Part shown: positions 13,954 through 21,655 of the stretch, piece by piece
Numbering within the stretch: position 1 is the first letter of the stretch
How the letters are laid out: each line of letters starts with the position of its first letter
Virus record (IMG/VR): IMGVR_UViG_3300043429_000249
Location: 1 to 64,000 of that record
DNA: 64,000 bases
DNA from: a virus
Reading direction: 5' to 3' (one strand)
The notes under the pieces: generated by a model
Told to the model about the DNA's origin: nothing
The model's input: the letters and a program-made list of their open reading frames with translations, nothing else
Database searches by the model: none
Position numbers and translations under genes: made by a program

Positions 13954-14467
13954 TGAAGAGATCGAAGAACCGCAGGAGATGCACCCTGCCGTGCAGTTGC
14001 TGCTGGCGCGGATGGACAGCCACCCAGATGAGTTTGTCGGTCGTGGCCTTCATCGCTGGGAAAGCGTGTATAGCGACATTAACCACGTCGCTTCGCCCCA
14101 CGAGAAGAAGGCGATGAAGGCCAAGCTGCGTGAGATTAAGATGGGTCGCATCCATAAGGAGATCATGGGGCTTCTGCTAAGAGATGCGCCAAACGAGCCG
14201 GAAGAGGCGCAAGACGCGGGAGTCACGCTTGCCCGACAACACCTACAACAGCAGCAGGACTACCAACGCATATCGGCGCAGCTGGCGCAGATGCAGGTAG
14301 ATGCGCAGGCACGAGCCTTGCAGCAGTTCCAGAACACGTTTCCGCGCAGCACGGACCTCTGGAACTCATCGTCAATCGGCACCACCATGCCATCCCGATA
14401 CCCGACACCCGTAGTCGGTAAGGGATTAGTCGAAACAGCTATGGATACGTTTAGGAACAAAAAATGA
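13946..14467 (+). CDS. LLLxRMDSHP protein with Gln-rich coiled coil
   Basis: 173 residues, ATG 13946 after AAGGAGCAAGCTG. N-terminal VQLLLARMDSHPDEFVG and a helical MGLLLRDAP segment match the 11173 protein. A Gln-rich coiled coil (about 98-128) and a low-complexity tail follow. Function unknown. Confidence 0.75.
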   Translation: MDNEEIEEPQEMHPAVQLLLARMDSHPDEFVGRGLHRWESVYSDINHVASPHEKKAMKAKLREIKMGRIHKEIMGLLLRDAPNEPEEAQDAGVTLARQHLQQQQDYQRISAQLAQMQVDAQARALQQFQNTFPRSTDLWNSSSIGTTMPSRYPTPVVGKGLVETAMDTFRNKK

Positions 14468-15063
14468 CCGAATATCAATTCACGAAAGACTGGTTTGGTT
14501 GGGCACCGCCCGTATGGGAGCAGCTTATTCCACACCTGCCGGGGGAACCGGGCAACCGCACCTTCATTGAGATCGGTTCCTTTGAGGGCCGCAGCATGGT
14601 CTGGACCGCTGAAAACATGATGCAGACGGGAGATGAAATCTTCTGCATCGACACATGGGAAGGCGGCGAGGAACACGGCGATCAAAATATGAGCGAGGTG
14701 GAGAAGCGGTTCGACCACAATTCCGCAATCGTCTACGGCAACCACGACATTTCGATCCTTAAACATAAGGGGACTTCCACCAGCTATCTGGCTAGGTTCA
14801 TTGAAGGCGGGGAAGCAGCCGACTTCATCTACATCGACGGGAGCCACATCGCCAAGGATGTGCTGACCGACGCCTGTATGGCTTGGGCGCTGCTCCGCCC
14901 CAAGGGTATGATGGTCTTTGACGACTATATGTGGGGCAACCCGCGGGACATCCTGCACCGCCCCAAACCTGCAATCGACGCCTTCTGCAACATTTTCGCG
15001 GAAGAAGCGGAGATCGTCCACGTTGGCTATCAACTGGTCGTACGCAAGAAGGGAGAAGGGTAA
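14464..15063 (+). CDS. Class I SAM-dependent methyltransferase (Methyltransf_24-like)
   Basis: 199 residues, ATGA overlap. FIEIGSFEGRSMVW is the SAM-binding motif I, IFCIDTWEGG fits motif II, and DFIYIDGSHIAKDVLTD and MMVFDDY follow in the order of the Methyltransf_24/CmcI-like families. Substrate unknown; members often modify sugars or small molecules, which fits the glycosyltransferase-like gene at 15583. Confidence 0.85.
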   Translation: MTEYQFTKDWFGWAPPVWEQLIPHLPGEPGNRTFIEIGSFEGRSMVWTAENMMQTGDEIFCIDTWEGGEEHGDQNMSEVEKRFDHNSAIVYGNHDISILKHKGTSTSYLARFIEGGEAADFIYIDGSHIAKDVLTDACMAWALLRPKGMMVFDDYMWGNPRDILHRPKPAIDAFCNIFAEEAEIVHVGYQLVVRKKGEG

Positions 15064-15242
15064 TGGATACTGTGTACATCGTACTGATCGTTGGGTTGGC
15101 CGCTATCTCTGGGTTCTTTTTCGGGATGGCGTACAACTTCAAGGTTGTCGGACAGATCAAACACGAGAACGAGCGGCTCAACCACGAGCTGCATAGACTG
15201 ACTGACCGCGATGCACGTGGTCGCTTCAAGGGAGGTAAGTAG
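15063..15242 (+). CDS. Single-span membrane protein with coiled coil
   Basis: 59 residues; ATG 15063 overlaps the previous stop (TAATG). MDTVYIVLIVGLAAISGFFF is an N-terminal membrane segment; residues 33-48 (IKHENERLNHELHRLT) form a coiled coil and the end GRFKGGK is basic. The layout resembles an inner-membrane spanin, but the position among early genes argues against a lysis role. Confidence 0.65.
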   Translation: MDTVYIVLIVGLAAISGFFFGMAYNFKVVGQIKHENERLNHELHRLTDRDARGRFKGGK

Positions 15243-15403
15243 TGGCAAAAGGTAAGGGCAAAGCAAAGACCGCTGTTGGTCAGGTTAAGATCGTTCCCAA
15301 GCGGGCACCGTTTCGCAAAACCTGCACCACCTGTGGTTCAAGCTGGCTGGGCGACCTGATCTACGATTGCGGCCATGACGCCGTGATTGAGCAGGACATC
15401 TGA
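15242..15403 (+). CDS. Small zinc-ribbon-like protein
   Basis: 53 residues from GTG 15242, behind GGGAGGTAA. A basic N-terminus (AKGKGKAKTAVGQVKIVPKR) precedes CTTCGSSWLGDLIYDCGHD, with two Cys, one Cys and His placed as in a compact zinc site. Possibly nucleic-acid binding. Confidence 0.65.
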   Translation: MAKGKGKAKTAVGQVKIVPKRAPFRKTCTTCGSSWLGDLIYDCGHDAVIEQDI

Positions 15404-15404
15404 C

Positions 15405-15590
15405 ATGCCGTTTGTATCGCGTAAAAGGGTCGAGTGGACGCCGGAAATGGAGCGGGAGCTTTGGAACCTGTGGACCTACGGCGTCCACAAAAACGAAATC
15501 GCTGAGCGCTTAGGTATGAGCGTAGCGGCAACCGAGCAGCGGTATTACCGCATGAAACGGCAGAAAGCGAAGGAGCAAGCCGGTGAATGA
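15405..15590 (+). CDS. GcrA/SANT-like helix-turn-helix protein
   Basis: 61 residues. EWTPEMERELWNLWTYGVHK then EIAERLGMSVAATEQRYYRMK matches the W-x(n)-LW-x-G-x(n)-IA-x(2)-LG pattern of GcrA-like and Myb/SANT-type DNA-binding domains. Its end KEQAGE is the translated AAGGAGCAAGCCG site of the next gene. May regulate phage or host transcription. Confidence 0.72.
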   Translation: MPFVSRKRVEWTPEMERELWNLWTYGVHKNEIAERLGMSVAATEQRYYRMKRQKAKEQAGE

Positions 15591-16362
15591 CGAAATCAAG
15601 GTAAAACCTGTGGAGACTAAGCGACCTAGCATTATGATCGCTACTCCCATGTACGGTGGTATGTGTACGGGGACCTATGTGCAGGGCTTGTTGATGACCA
15701 TGCAGAAGATGCGTGAGATCGGCGTCAACGTGGCATGGTGCCAGATCATGAACGAAAGCCTGATTACCCGTGCGCGGAACGATCTGGTGCGCCTCTTTCT
15801 TGAGAGTGAGCACGACTACCTTATGTTCATCGACGCTGACATTGGGTTCGACGGGGAGGCAGTCGCGCAGCTTATGCTGGCCGACAAGGACGTATGCTGT
15901 GGCATCTACCCCAAGAAGGAAGTGAACTGGGATAGCGTTAAGCGCGCTGCACAGACTAGCCAAGCAGACCTAGAGGACTACGCCGGGGCGTTTGTCTTTA
16001 ACATGATCGGCGGTGCCCATCAGGAGACGGACGAGACAGGCTGCATCGAAGTGCGCCATGGCGGCACAGGCTTCATGCTCATCAAGCGGGGGGTGTTCGA
16101 GTTTCTGAAACCCTATGTGCCTACCTACCGCGTGTCGTCATTTAAAGACGAGAGTGGCGAATACGTAAAACCACTCACCTATGAGTTCTTCGCTACCAGC
16201 ATCGACAATAGCGGCGCGCTGCTGTCGGAAGATTATCACTTTTGCGAGCTGTTTCGCAAACATGGCGGACAAATCCATGCCCACCCATTTGTCCGCCTGA
16301 CCCATACAGGGACCTATATCTTTGATGGGGACATTTTGAAGAGCGGTGGCAACCTAAAGTAA
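15583..16362 (+). CDS. Glycosyltransferase-like protein (GT-A fold)
   Basis: 259 residues from GTG 15583 behind AAGGAGCAAGCCG. SIMIATPMYGG at the start, SLITRARNDLVRLFLES, then YLMFIDADIGFD with the DxD-type nucleotide-sugar/metal motif (D84, D86 region) and GGTGFMLIKRGVFE, as in GT2-like families. SEDYHFCELFRKHGG resembles the acceptor-side motif. It could glycosylate phage DNA, protein or host surface sugars. A related protein is in the late module at 54045. Confidence 0.82.
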   Translation: MNDEIKVKPVETKRPSIMIATPMYGGMCTGTYVQGLLMTMQKMREIGVNVAWCQIMNESLITRARNDLVRLFLESEHDYLMFIDADIGFDGEAVAQLMLADKDVCCGIYPKKEVNWDSVKRAAQTSQADLEDYAGAFVFNMIGGAHQETDETGCIEVRHGGTGFMLIKRGVFEFLKPYVPTYRVSSFKDESGEYVKPLTYEFFATSIDNSGALLSEDYHFCELFRKHGGQIHAHPFVRLTHTGTYIFDGDILKSGGNLK

Positions 16363-16374
16363 GGAGCAAGTGAA

Positions 16375-16959
16375 ATGGCTAAGAAGAAATTGGGATACGG
16401 TGAAAAGGCAGCCCGCATCATGGAGATGCTTAACCAAGGGGTGCCAGCGAAGCAAATCCGCCGGGAGCTGGGCGTAAGCCCTGCGTATATCTACGCCCTT
16501 AAAAAGCAGATGATCCATGCGGATACGCTGGAGCTAACCGAAGACATGAAGGAAACGCTGCACGTTATGTCGCAGGGTAAGGGTAAACCCAAGCCGGGGG
16601 AGTATCTCGTGGTTGAGGGTATGGTTAGTCCACAGGCAGCCTCCGGGCTAGTGTCGGCACCGCCGGTTACGGGCGTATCGGACCCCAATAACGTCAACGC
16701 TATCCTCAACGAGCGCGGTAAACGGTACGGAACTTTCTGGGGGCATGCCCAAATTACCCAAGACCTTAAGGCGGTGATGAGCGAGTTCTGTAGGCAGCGC
16801 AATAAGTCTTTTGACGTGGATCAGCTTGAAGCCCTTGAGATGATCTTCCACAAAATCGGGCGCATCCTAAACGGCGACCCGGACTACGCTGATAGCTGGA
16901 TTGATATTGCCGGATACGCTAAGCTGGTGGCTGATCGTCTCGAAGGGAAAGTCCGATAA
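16375..16959 (+). CDS. HTH plus DUF6378-type protein
   Basis: 194 residues, ATG 16375 after AAGGAGCAAGTGAA. Residues 8-35 form a helix-turn-helix (NQGVPAKQIRRELGVSPAYI). The C-terminal half, ILNERGKRYGTFWGHAQ and onward through ALEMIFHKIGRILNGDP and YADSWIDIAGYAKLVAD, is the conserved DUF6378 domain found in many phages. Role unknown; a DNA-binding N-terminus fused to this domain is suggestive of a regulator. Confidence 0.8.
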   Translation: MAKKKLGYGEKAARIMEMLNQGVPAKQIRRELGVSPAYIYALKKQMIHADTLELTEDMKETLHVMSQGKGKPKPGEYLVVEGMVSPQAASGLVSAPPVTGVSDPNNVNAILNERGKRYGTFWGHAQITQDLKAVMSEFCRQRNKSFDVDQLEALEMIFHKIGRILNGDPDYADSWIDIAGYAKLVADRLEGKVR

Positions 16960-16960
16960 A

Positions 16961-17632
16961 ATGACAGCGTGGTCGTACAGCAGCATCAAGACCTTTGACC
17001 AGTGCCCGAAGAAGTACTTTCACCTTAAGGTGGCTAAGGACGTCAAGGACGAGGGTAACGAAGCCTCTATCTATGGCAACGAAGCCCATGAAGCTGCTGA
17101 ACACTACATCAAGCACGGCACCCCGATACCGGACAAGTTCAAGATTATGCGGCCAGTCGTAGAGACGCTGGCTAAGTTTCCGGGGGAGAAGCATACGGAG
17201 ATGAAGCTGGGGGTAAAGAAAACCCCGGATGGCTTCAAACCATGCGACTTCTTCGATCCTGACGTCTGGTATCGGGGTATCGTGGACCTGCTGATCGTGG
17301 ACGGGTGGAACGCCCACATGATCGACTATAAGACAGGGAAGAACGCCAAATACGCCGACATGAAGCAGCTGGACCTGATGGCAGGTGCGGTATTCGTGCA
17401 TTTCCCTGACGTGATGCGGATCAAGTCGGGGCTGGCTTACGTGGTAAGCAACGAGTTCCCGAAGAAGACGCATGTCCGTACTGACTTAGGTATATACATG
17501 AACGTGTTCGATACGCAGCTTACGCAGCTTGAAGACGCGATGCAGGCTGGGGTGTTTAATCCGAAGAGCGGCCCTTTATGTGGCTGGTGTCCGGTGACTA
17601 GCTGCGAGCATCATAGACCAAGGAGAAGGTAA
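16961..17632 (+). CDS. RecB/Cas4-like PD-(D/E)XK nuclease
   Basis: 223 residues from ATG 16961, right after the previous TAA. YSSIKTFDQCPKKYF at the start, GNEAHEAAEHY (H43), GIVDLLIVDG (D109) and MIDYKTGK (D122, K124) are the motifs of the PD-(D/E)XK RecB/Cas4 family. C15 with the C-terminal CGWCPVTSC could bind an iron-sulphur cluster, as in Cas4 and AddB. Likely an exonuclease for recombination or replication-end processing. Confidence 0.88.
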   Translation: MTAWSYSSIKTFDQCPKKYFHLKVAKDVKDEGNEASIYGNEAHEAAEHYIKHGTPIPDKFKIMRPVVETLAKFPGEKHTEMKLGVKKTPDGFKPCDFFDPDVWYRGIVDLLIVDGWNAHMIDYKTGKNAKYADMKQLDLMAGAVFVHFPDVMRIKSGLAYVVSNEFPKKTHVRTDLGIYMNVFDTQLTQLEDAMQAGVFNPKSGPLCGWCPVTSCEHHRPRRR

Positions 17633-17865
17633 TGGAGCAACAAGTATCAGACGAGGTGCAAGCAGCGATGAGCCTTAAGCTCATGGAAAACGTGCGCGAG
17701 CTTATCCGCGAAGAGATCAGGGCTGCACTGGAAGACTTTGATTTTATGTCCCGGACACGGGGATATGAAATAACTAACACCGTAATGCGGCACATGAACT
17801 GGGGCGACTATAACTTTAAACAGGCTGTACGACAGGTTGTAGCCGAGCAGATGCACAAGGTCTGA
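17632..17865 (+). CDS. Small acidic helical protein
   Basis: 77 residues; ATG 17632 overlaps the previous stop behind AAGGAGAAGG. Long N-terminal helix (SLKLMENVRELIREEIRAAL), then a segment rich in aromatic residues. Function unknown. Confidence 0.7.
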   Translation: MEQQVSDEVQAAMSLKLMENVRELIREEIRAALEDFDFMSRTRGYEITNTVMRHMNWGDYNFKQAVRQVVAEQMHKV

Positions 17866-17868
17866 CCG

Positions 17869-18093
17869 GTGATACCGAAGCCCGGTACGATGTTCGCCTT
17901 GGCGGTGGATGCACCCAATGCGGATATGGTCATCGCTTATCATGGGTGGCTGTATAAGTTCAAATACTGGGACATTAACACAGACCAGATGATCCTGACT
18001 TCCGTCGCCACCGGGAATGAGGTATATATAGACCTGACGACGTTTAAATTAGGTTACTTTAAGGAACTGGCTGATGCCCATGAAAGTGCGTAA
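17869..18093 (+). CDS. Small beta-rich protein
   Basis: 74 residues from GTG 17869. It reads PKPGTMFALAVDAPNADMVI then LYKFKYWDINTDQMILTSV, alternating as beta-strands and ending in the helix YFKELADAHE. Start site is weakly supported. No similarity recognised. Confidence 0.6.
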   Translation: MIPKPGTMFALAVDAPNADMVIAYHGWLYKFKYWDINTDQMILTSVATGNEVYIDLTTFKLGYFKELADAHESA

Positions 18094-18367
18094 CTACCGC
18101 CGCGAATACGATGAGTATCAGGGGCGTCCAGACCAGATCAAGAAGCGCGCACAGCGTAACGCTGCCCGTGCCAAGATGATGAAGGCTGGCAAGGTCCACA
18201 AGGGCGACGGCAAGGACGTGGCACACGTCAAGGCGATTGACAAAGGCGGTTCCATCAAGGACGGTCTGCGCGTCGAGAGCAAATCGACTAACCGTTCATT
18301 TAAACGTGACGCGAAGAGGAACCTTGTTTCCGAGACGAGCAATCGGGAACGCAAAAGGAAGAAGTAA
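18074..18367 (+). CDS. Basic HNH-derived protein
   Basis: 97 residues; ATG 18074 or 18080. Strongly basic: YDEYQGRPDQIKKRAQRNAA is followed by HKGDGKDVAHVKAIDKGGS and GLRVESKSTNRSFKRD. This is the layout of small phage HNH-related proteins (DVxH, then N or GGS, then LRVxSxSxNRS), though the usual paired His is reduced here to AHV, so nuclease activity is doubtful. Ends by overlapping the helicase start. Confidence 0.7.
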   Translation: MPMKVRNYRREYDEYQGRPDQIKKRAQRNAARAKMMKAGKVHKGDGKDVAHVKAIDKGGSIKDGLRVESKSTNRSFKRDAKRNLVSETSNRERKRKK

Positions 18368-19926
18368 TGCAGATTATTGACGATAAGGTGCTAGTCGTCA
18401 GGACGCAAAACCCCGATCCGATCCTAAGCACAATCAAAAAGTCGAAGCTATTGGAGACCCATCAGGGCGTCTCCAAGGTAGCCGTTTACTGGGGGATGAA
18501 GGAAGCCCGTGCGCTGGCTGCGTTGCGTAGCTTTGAGGTCCCATCCCGAATCCTTAAGGACTATGCGTGGACTGGGCGGCTGACGCCGTTTGACCATCAG
18601 AAGACCACCGCGTCCTTCCTTACGCTTCATGACCGGGCCTTTTGCTTTAACGAGCAGGGTACGGGTAAGACGGCCAGCGTCATCTGGGCAGCGGATTATA
18701 TGATGCGGCGCAAAGAGGTCAACCGCGTCCTCGTTCTTTGCCCCTTGTCTATTATGGACAGCGCGTGGCGACAGGACCTGTTTAAGTTTGCTATGCACCG
18801 CTCGTGCAGCGTTGCGCATGGTACGGCCAAGCAGCGGGAAAAGATCATTAACGCTGGCTCCGAGTTCGTCGTCATTAACTTTGACGGGCTGGCCGTGGTC
18901 GAGGATGCCATCATCAAGGGTGGCTTTGACCTGATCGTGGTGGACGAAGCAAACGCATATAAGAACCCGCAGACCAACCGCTGGAAGGTGCTGAACCGTA
19001 TCGTTAACGCACTGAGTCCGCGTCTATGGATGCTTACTGGTACGCCAGCAGCACAAAGCCCAGTGGATGCGTACGGTCTGGCTAAGCTGGTTAACCCGAA
19101 CTGCCCGAAATATTTCACCCATTTCCGCGATAGCGTCATGTACAAGGTGACGCAGTTTAAGTGGGCGACACGACCGAACGCAGAGCAGACGGTGCATAAG
19201 GTACTGCAACCCGCTATCCGGTTCGAAAAGAAAGACTGTCTGGACTTGCCGGAAGTCACACACGTCGAACGGGAAGCGCCGCTCACGGCGCAGCAGATGA
19301 AATACTACAAACAGCTCAAGTCCGAGATGCTGATCGAAGCAGCGGGGGAAGAAGTCAGTGCGGTCAATGCGGCGACTAAGCTGAACAAGCTGCTCCAGAT
19401 CAGCGGGGGTGCGGTCTATACGGATGATGGGTCCGTGCTGGAGTTTGACGTATCCAACCGCCTGAATGCCGTGCTGGAGGTGGTCGAAGAGGCAGCCAAC
19501 AAGGTGCTGGTCTTTGTGCCGTTCACGCACACCATCGAGCTACTACGGGAACGTCTGGAGAAGGAGGGTATCTCCTGCGATGTCATTAACGGTAAGGTAC
19601 CTGTAACCAAGCGCAGCCAGATCGTCACCCAATTCCAGACCCAAAAACACCCAAATGTACTGCTCATCCAGCCACAGGCAGCGAGCCATGGGCTTACCCT
19701 TACGGCGGCAGACACAATTATCTGGTACGCCCCGGTGACGTCAGTGGAGACCTACCTACAAGCCAATGCCCGGATCAACCGTCCGGGGCAGAAGAACGCG
19801 ATGACCATCGTGCACATCCGGGGTAGCGACGTAGAGGCAAAGCTCTACCACATGCTGCAAAGCAACATCGACAACCACCAGAAGATCATCGACCTGTATC
19901 GACAAATATTAGGTACTACCCCTTGA
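18367..19926 (+). CDS. SNF2-type superfamily 2 helicase
   Basis: 519 residues. Q-like LTPFDHQKTTASF, Walker A NEQGTGKT (G98 to T102), motif II VVDEANAYKN (DEAN 193-196), motif III MLTGTPAAQ (223-230), a C-terminal domain with VFVPFTHTIELL, LIQPQAASHGLTLTAAD and motif VI QANARINRPGQ. This matches SNF2/Rad54-like translocases rather than DnaB helicases. With the family A polymerase and the primase-helicase it forms the replication module. Overlaps the previous gene by one base. Confidence 0.93.
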   Translation: MQIIDDKVLVVRTQNPDPILSTIKKSKLLETHQGVSKVAVYWGMKEARALAALRSFEVPSRILKDYAWTGRLTPFDHQKTTASFLTLHDRAFCFNEQGTGKTASVIWAADYMMRRKEVNRVLVLCPLSIMDSAWRQDLFKFAMHRSCSVAHGTAKQREKIINAGSEFVVINFDGLAVVEDAIIKGGFDLIVVDEANAYKNPQTNRWKVLNRIVNALSPRLWMLTGTPAAQSPVDAYGLAKLVNPNCPKYFTHFRDSVMYKVTQFKWATRPNAEQTVHKVLQPAIRFEKKDCLDLPEVTHVEREAPLTAQQMKYYKQLKSEMLIEAAGEEVSAVNAATKLNKLLQISGGAVYTDDGSVLEFDVSNRLNAVLEVVEEAANKVLVFVPFTHTIELLRERLEKEGISCDVINGKVPVTKRSQIVTQFQTQKHPNVLLIQPQAASHGLTLTAADTIIWYAPVTSVETYLQANARINRPGQKNAMTIVHIRGSDVEAKLYHMLQSNIDNHQKIIDLYRQILGTTP

Positions 19927-19949
19927 CACTGTAAAATGTTAAGATAATC
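19923..19949 (+). promoter_or_regulatory. Candidate promoter element TTGACACTGTAAA (copy 2)
   Basis: TTGACA (19923-19928) at the end of the helicase gene, sharing 13 identical bases with copy 1 at 10277. GATAAT (19944-19949) lies 15 bases downstream as a possible -10. It drives the 19974 to 24701 genes if functional. Confidence 0.5.
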
Positions 19950-19973
19950 TGGGTGTCGGTGAAAGGAGCAAAC

Positions 19974-20387
19974 ATGTCAGATGATATTAAAGACCTGCCG
20001 GTCGATGAACTCGTGCGCATCTACCGCAAAATCCGCAAGGCTGTGGAGGACCGCGAAGAAGCGTTCAAGAACGAGATCAACACGCTGAAAGGGCAGCTGG
20101 AGACAGTCGCCTCGACGCTGTTGGATATATGCAACCAGCAAAACGCTGATAGCATTAAAACGAAGCACGGCACGATTTCCCGCCGGGTGACCCAGCGCTA
20201 CTGGACTACCGACTGGGGAACTCTATACGACTTCATCAAGGAAAACGATGCGCCGTTCCTCTTGGAGCAACGTATCCACAACGGGAACATGAAGCAGTTT
20301 TTGGATGATAACCCGGAAGCGTTCCCACCGGGTCTCCAGTGTGACCGTAAATACGCAGTCACCGTACGTAAACCCACGACTAAATGA
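19974..20387 (+). CDS. Phage coiled-coil protein with conserved YWTTDW-type domain
   Basis: 137 residues, ATG 19974 after AAAGGAGCAAAC. N-terminal coiled coil (residues 8-55), then DSIKTKHGTISRRVTQRYW and TDWGTLYDFIKENDAPFLL, QRIHNGNMKQFLDDNPEAFP and VRKP. Phages often carry this arrangement (coiled coil, KTxHGT, then DWxxFxxYIxxNxAxxLL and xPPG) before ssDNA-binding or recombination genes; its exact role is unclear to me. It precedes the candidate SSB. Confidence 0.75.
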   Translation: MSDDIKDLPVDELVRIYRKIRKAVEDREEAFKNEINTLKGQLETVASTLLDICNQQNADSIKTKHGTISRRVTQRYWTTDWGTLYDFIKENDAPFLLEQRIHNGNMKQFLDDNPEAFPPGLQCDRKYAVTVRKPTTK

Positions 20388-20397
20388 GGCACTACCA

Positions 20398-21372
20398 ATG
20401 AGCAATCTTACCATTTTTAAACAACCCGGTGCAGTTTCCACCGCTACCCGCCGCGGCATGACCGCTTTGGGTCAGTCTCTGGTTCAGCAAAGCACGATGC
20501 GCCGCATCGCTACCAACACCAATGGCACGTTTAAGCGTATCATTAACGGGGAGCAGATCGGCAACGCCATCCGTGGCGAGTTTAACGCCATCATCGTTGA
20601 CGTGCTGCCGAAGGTTTCGCGCCAGTTTTACGCTGGCAAGTACGACCCCAATGCGAAGCCGACGCTGCCTGACTGCTGGTCGAACCTTGGGGATAAGCCG
20701 GAAGCCGGTGCGCCTAACCCGCAGTCCAAAAACTGCGCCGACTGCAAGCAGAACATCAAGGGTTCGGGCGATAACGGTGGTCGCGCCTGCCGCTTCCAGC
20801 GCCGCATTGCTATCCTTCTCGAAGGTGATCCGACCGGTGACGTGTACCAGTTCAACATTCCGGCTAAGTCGCTGTTCGGTAAGGGCACTGGTAACGTGCA
20901 TCCGTTCGAAAGCTATGTGACCTATCTGGCCGGGAACAACGAAAGCCCGGACACGGTTGTCACCAACATCAGTTACGACCTGAACGCTGACAGCATGGAG
21001 CTGCTGTTCACGCCGCTTCGCGGCATCAGTGACGAAGAGTACGAGCTGGTGATCGCGGCGCAGAACGACCCGGAGACCAAGAAGTACATCCAGCTTACCG
21101 TTGCGCAAGCAGACGGTGTGACTGCGAAGCCCGCAGCCAAGGCTGAACCCGCCCCGCAGGTTGTCCGTTCTGACGAGCCGGATGATGAAGAGCCTGCCCC
21201 CGCACCCGCACCTGTTGCCGCAGCAAAGCCCAAGAACCCCTTTGACGCTGACGAAGCGGAAGTCCTTGAAGAACCGGTTAAGCGCACGGTTAAGAAGGAA
21301 GAAGCAGCTGTGGAGCCTAAGGCTGACCTGTCGTCGATTATCGACGCATGGGGCGCAGACGACGAAGGGTAA
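20398..21372 (+). CDS. Candidate phage ssDNA-binding protein with acidic tail
   Basis: 324 residues from ATG 20398. The core contains a four-Cys site (CADCKQNIKGSG then ACRFQRRIAI, plus DCWSN) and a beta-rich domain with DVYQFNIPAKSLFG. After residue 240 come Ala/Pro/Glu-rich linkers, and the protein ends DAWGADDEG, the short acidic aromatic tip seen in SSB and T7 gp2.5. From these features and its place between helicase and primase I infer an ssDNA-binding protein. Confidence 0.65.
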   Translation: MSNLTIFKQPGAVSTATRRGMTALGQSLVQQSTMRRIATNTNGTFKRIINGEQIGNAIRGEFNAIIVDVLPKVSRQFYAGKYDPNAKPTLPDCWSNLGDKPEAGAPNPQSKNCADCKQNIKGSGDNGGRACRFQRRIAILLEGDPTGDVYQFNIPAKSLFGKGTGNVHPFESYVTYLAGNNESPDTVVTNISYDLNADSMELLFTPLRGISDEEYELVIAAQNDPETKKYIQLTVAQADGVTAKPAAKAEPAPQVVRSDEPDDEEPAPAPAPVAAAKPKNPFDADEAEVLEEPVKRTVKKEEAAVEPKADLSSIIDAWGADDEG

Positions 21373-21376
21373 TACT

Positions 21377-21607
21377 GTGAGCCAAGGTTACAGCCTTAAA
21401 CTCCGCGACCTTAACCTTAGGGCATCCAGCAAACTGCTGGGTGTCCGCCTCGGGCGGGTGTGCATAAAGCACGATATCCCCGCCAGTCTGGTAGCAGAGC
21501 GGATGGGTGTATCTCGACAGACGGTCTATAACTGGTTCCGGGGCGTATCAAATCCCGGAACCAGCCTGACGGCTCGTGTCGAACAGTATATCTCGTCGCT
21601 TAACTAA
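21377..21607 (+). CDS. Cro/CI-type helix-turn-helix regulator
   Basis: 76 residues from GTG 21377, just behind the previous stop. IKHDIPASLVAERMGVSRQT then VYNWFRGVSNPG is a standard lambda-repressor-like helix-turn-helix. Without an oligomerisation domain it resembles Cro. A candidate binder of the CTAACATGTTAG palindromes or of the 2343-2359 repeat; not shown. Confidence 0.82.
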   Translation: MSQGYSLKLRDLNLRASSKLLGVRLGRVCIKHDIPASLVAERMGVSRQTVYNWFRGVSNPGTSLTARVEQYISSLN

Positions 21608-21655
21608 GCGGGTTCCATCTAGTCGAGAAGCAGGCTTCGACCTGCCGGGGGAGCA

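Noticed and set aside
16961-17632. The Cas4-like nuclease as part of a CRISPR system
   Set aside because: No array, Cas1 or Cas2 nearby; RecB/Cas4-like nucleases are normal in phage replication modules.
21608-21655. GTCGA...TCGAC repeat before the primase as an operator or terminator
   Set aside because: The stem is short and imperfect, with no T-run; left as a plain leader.
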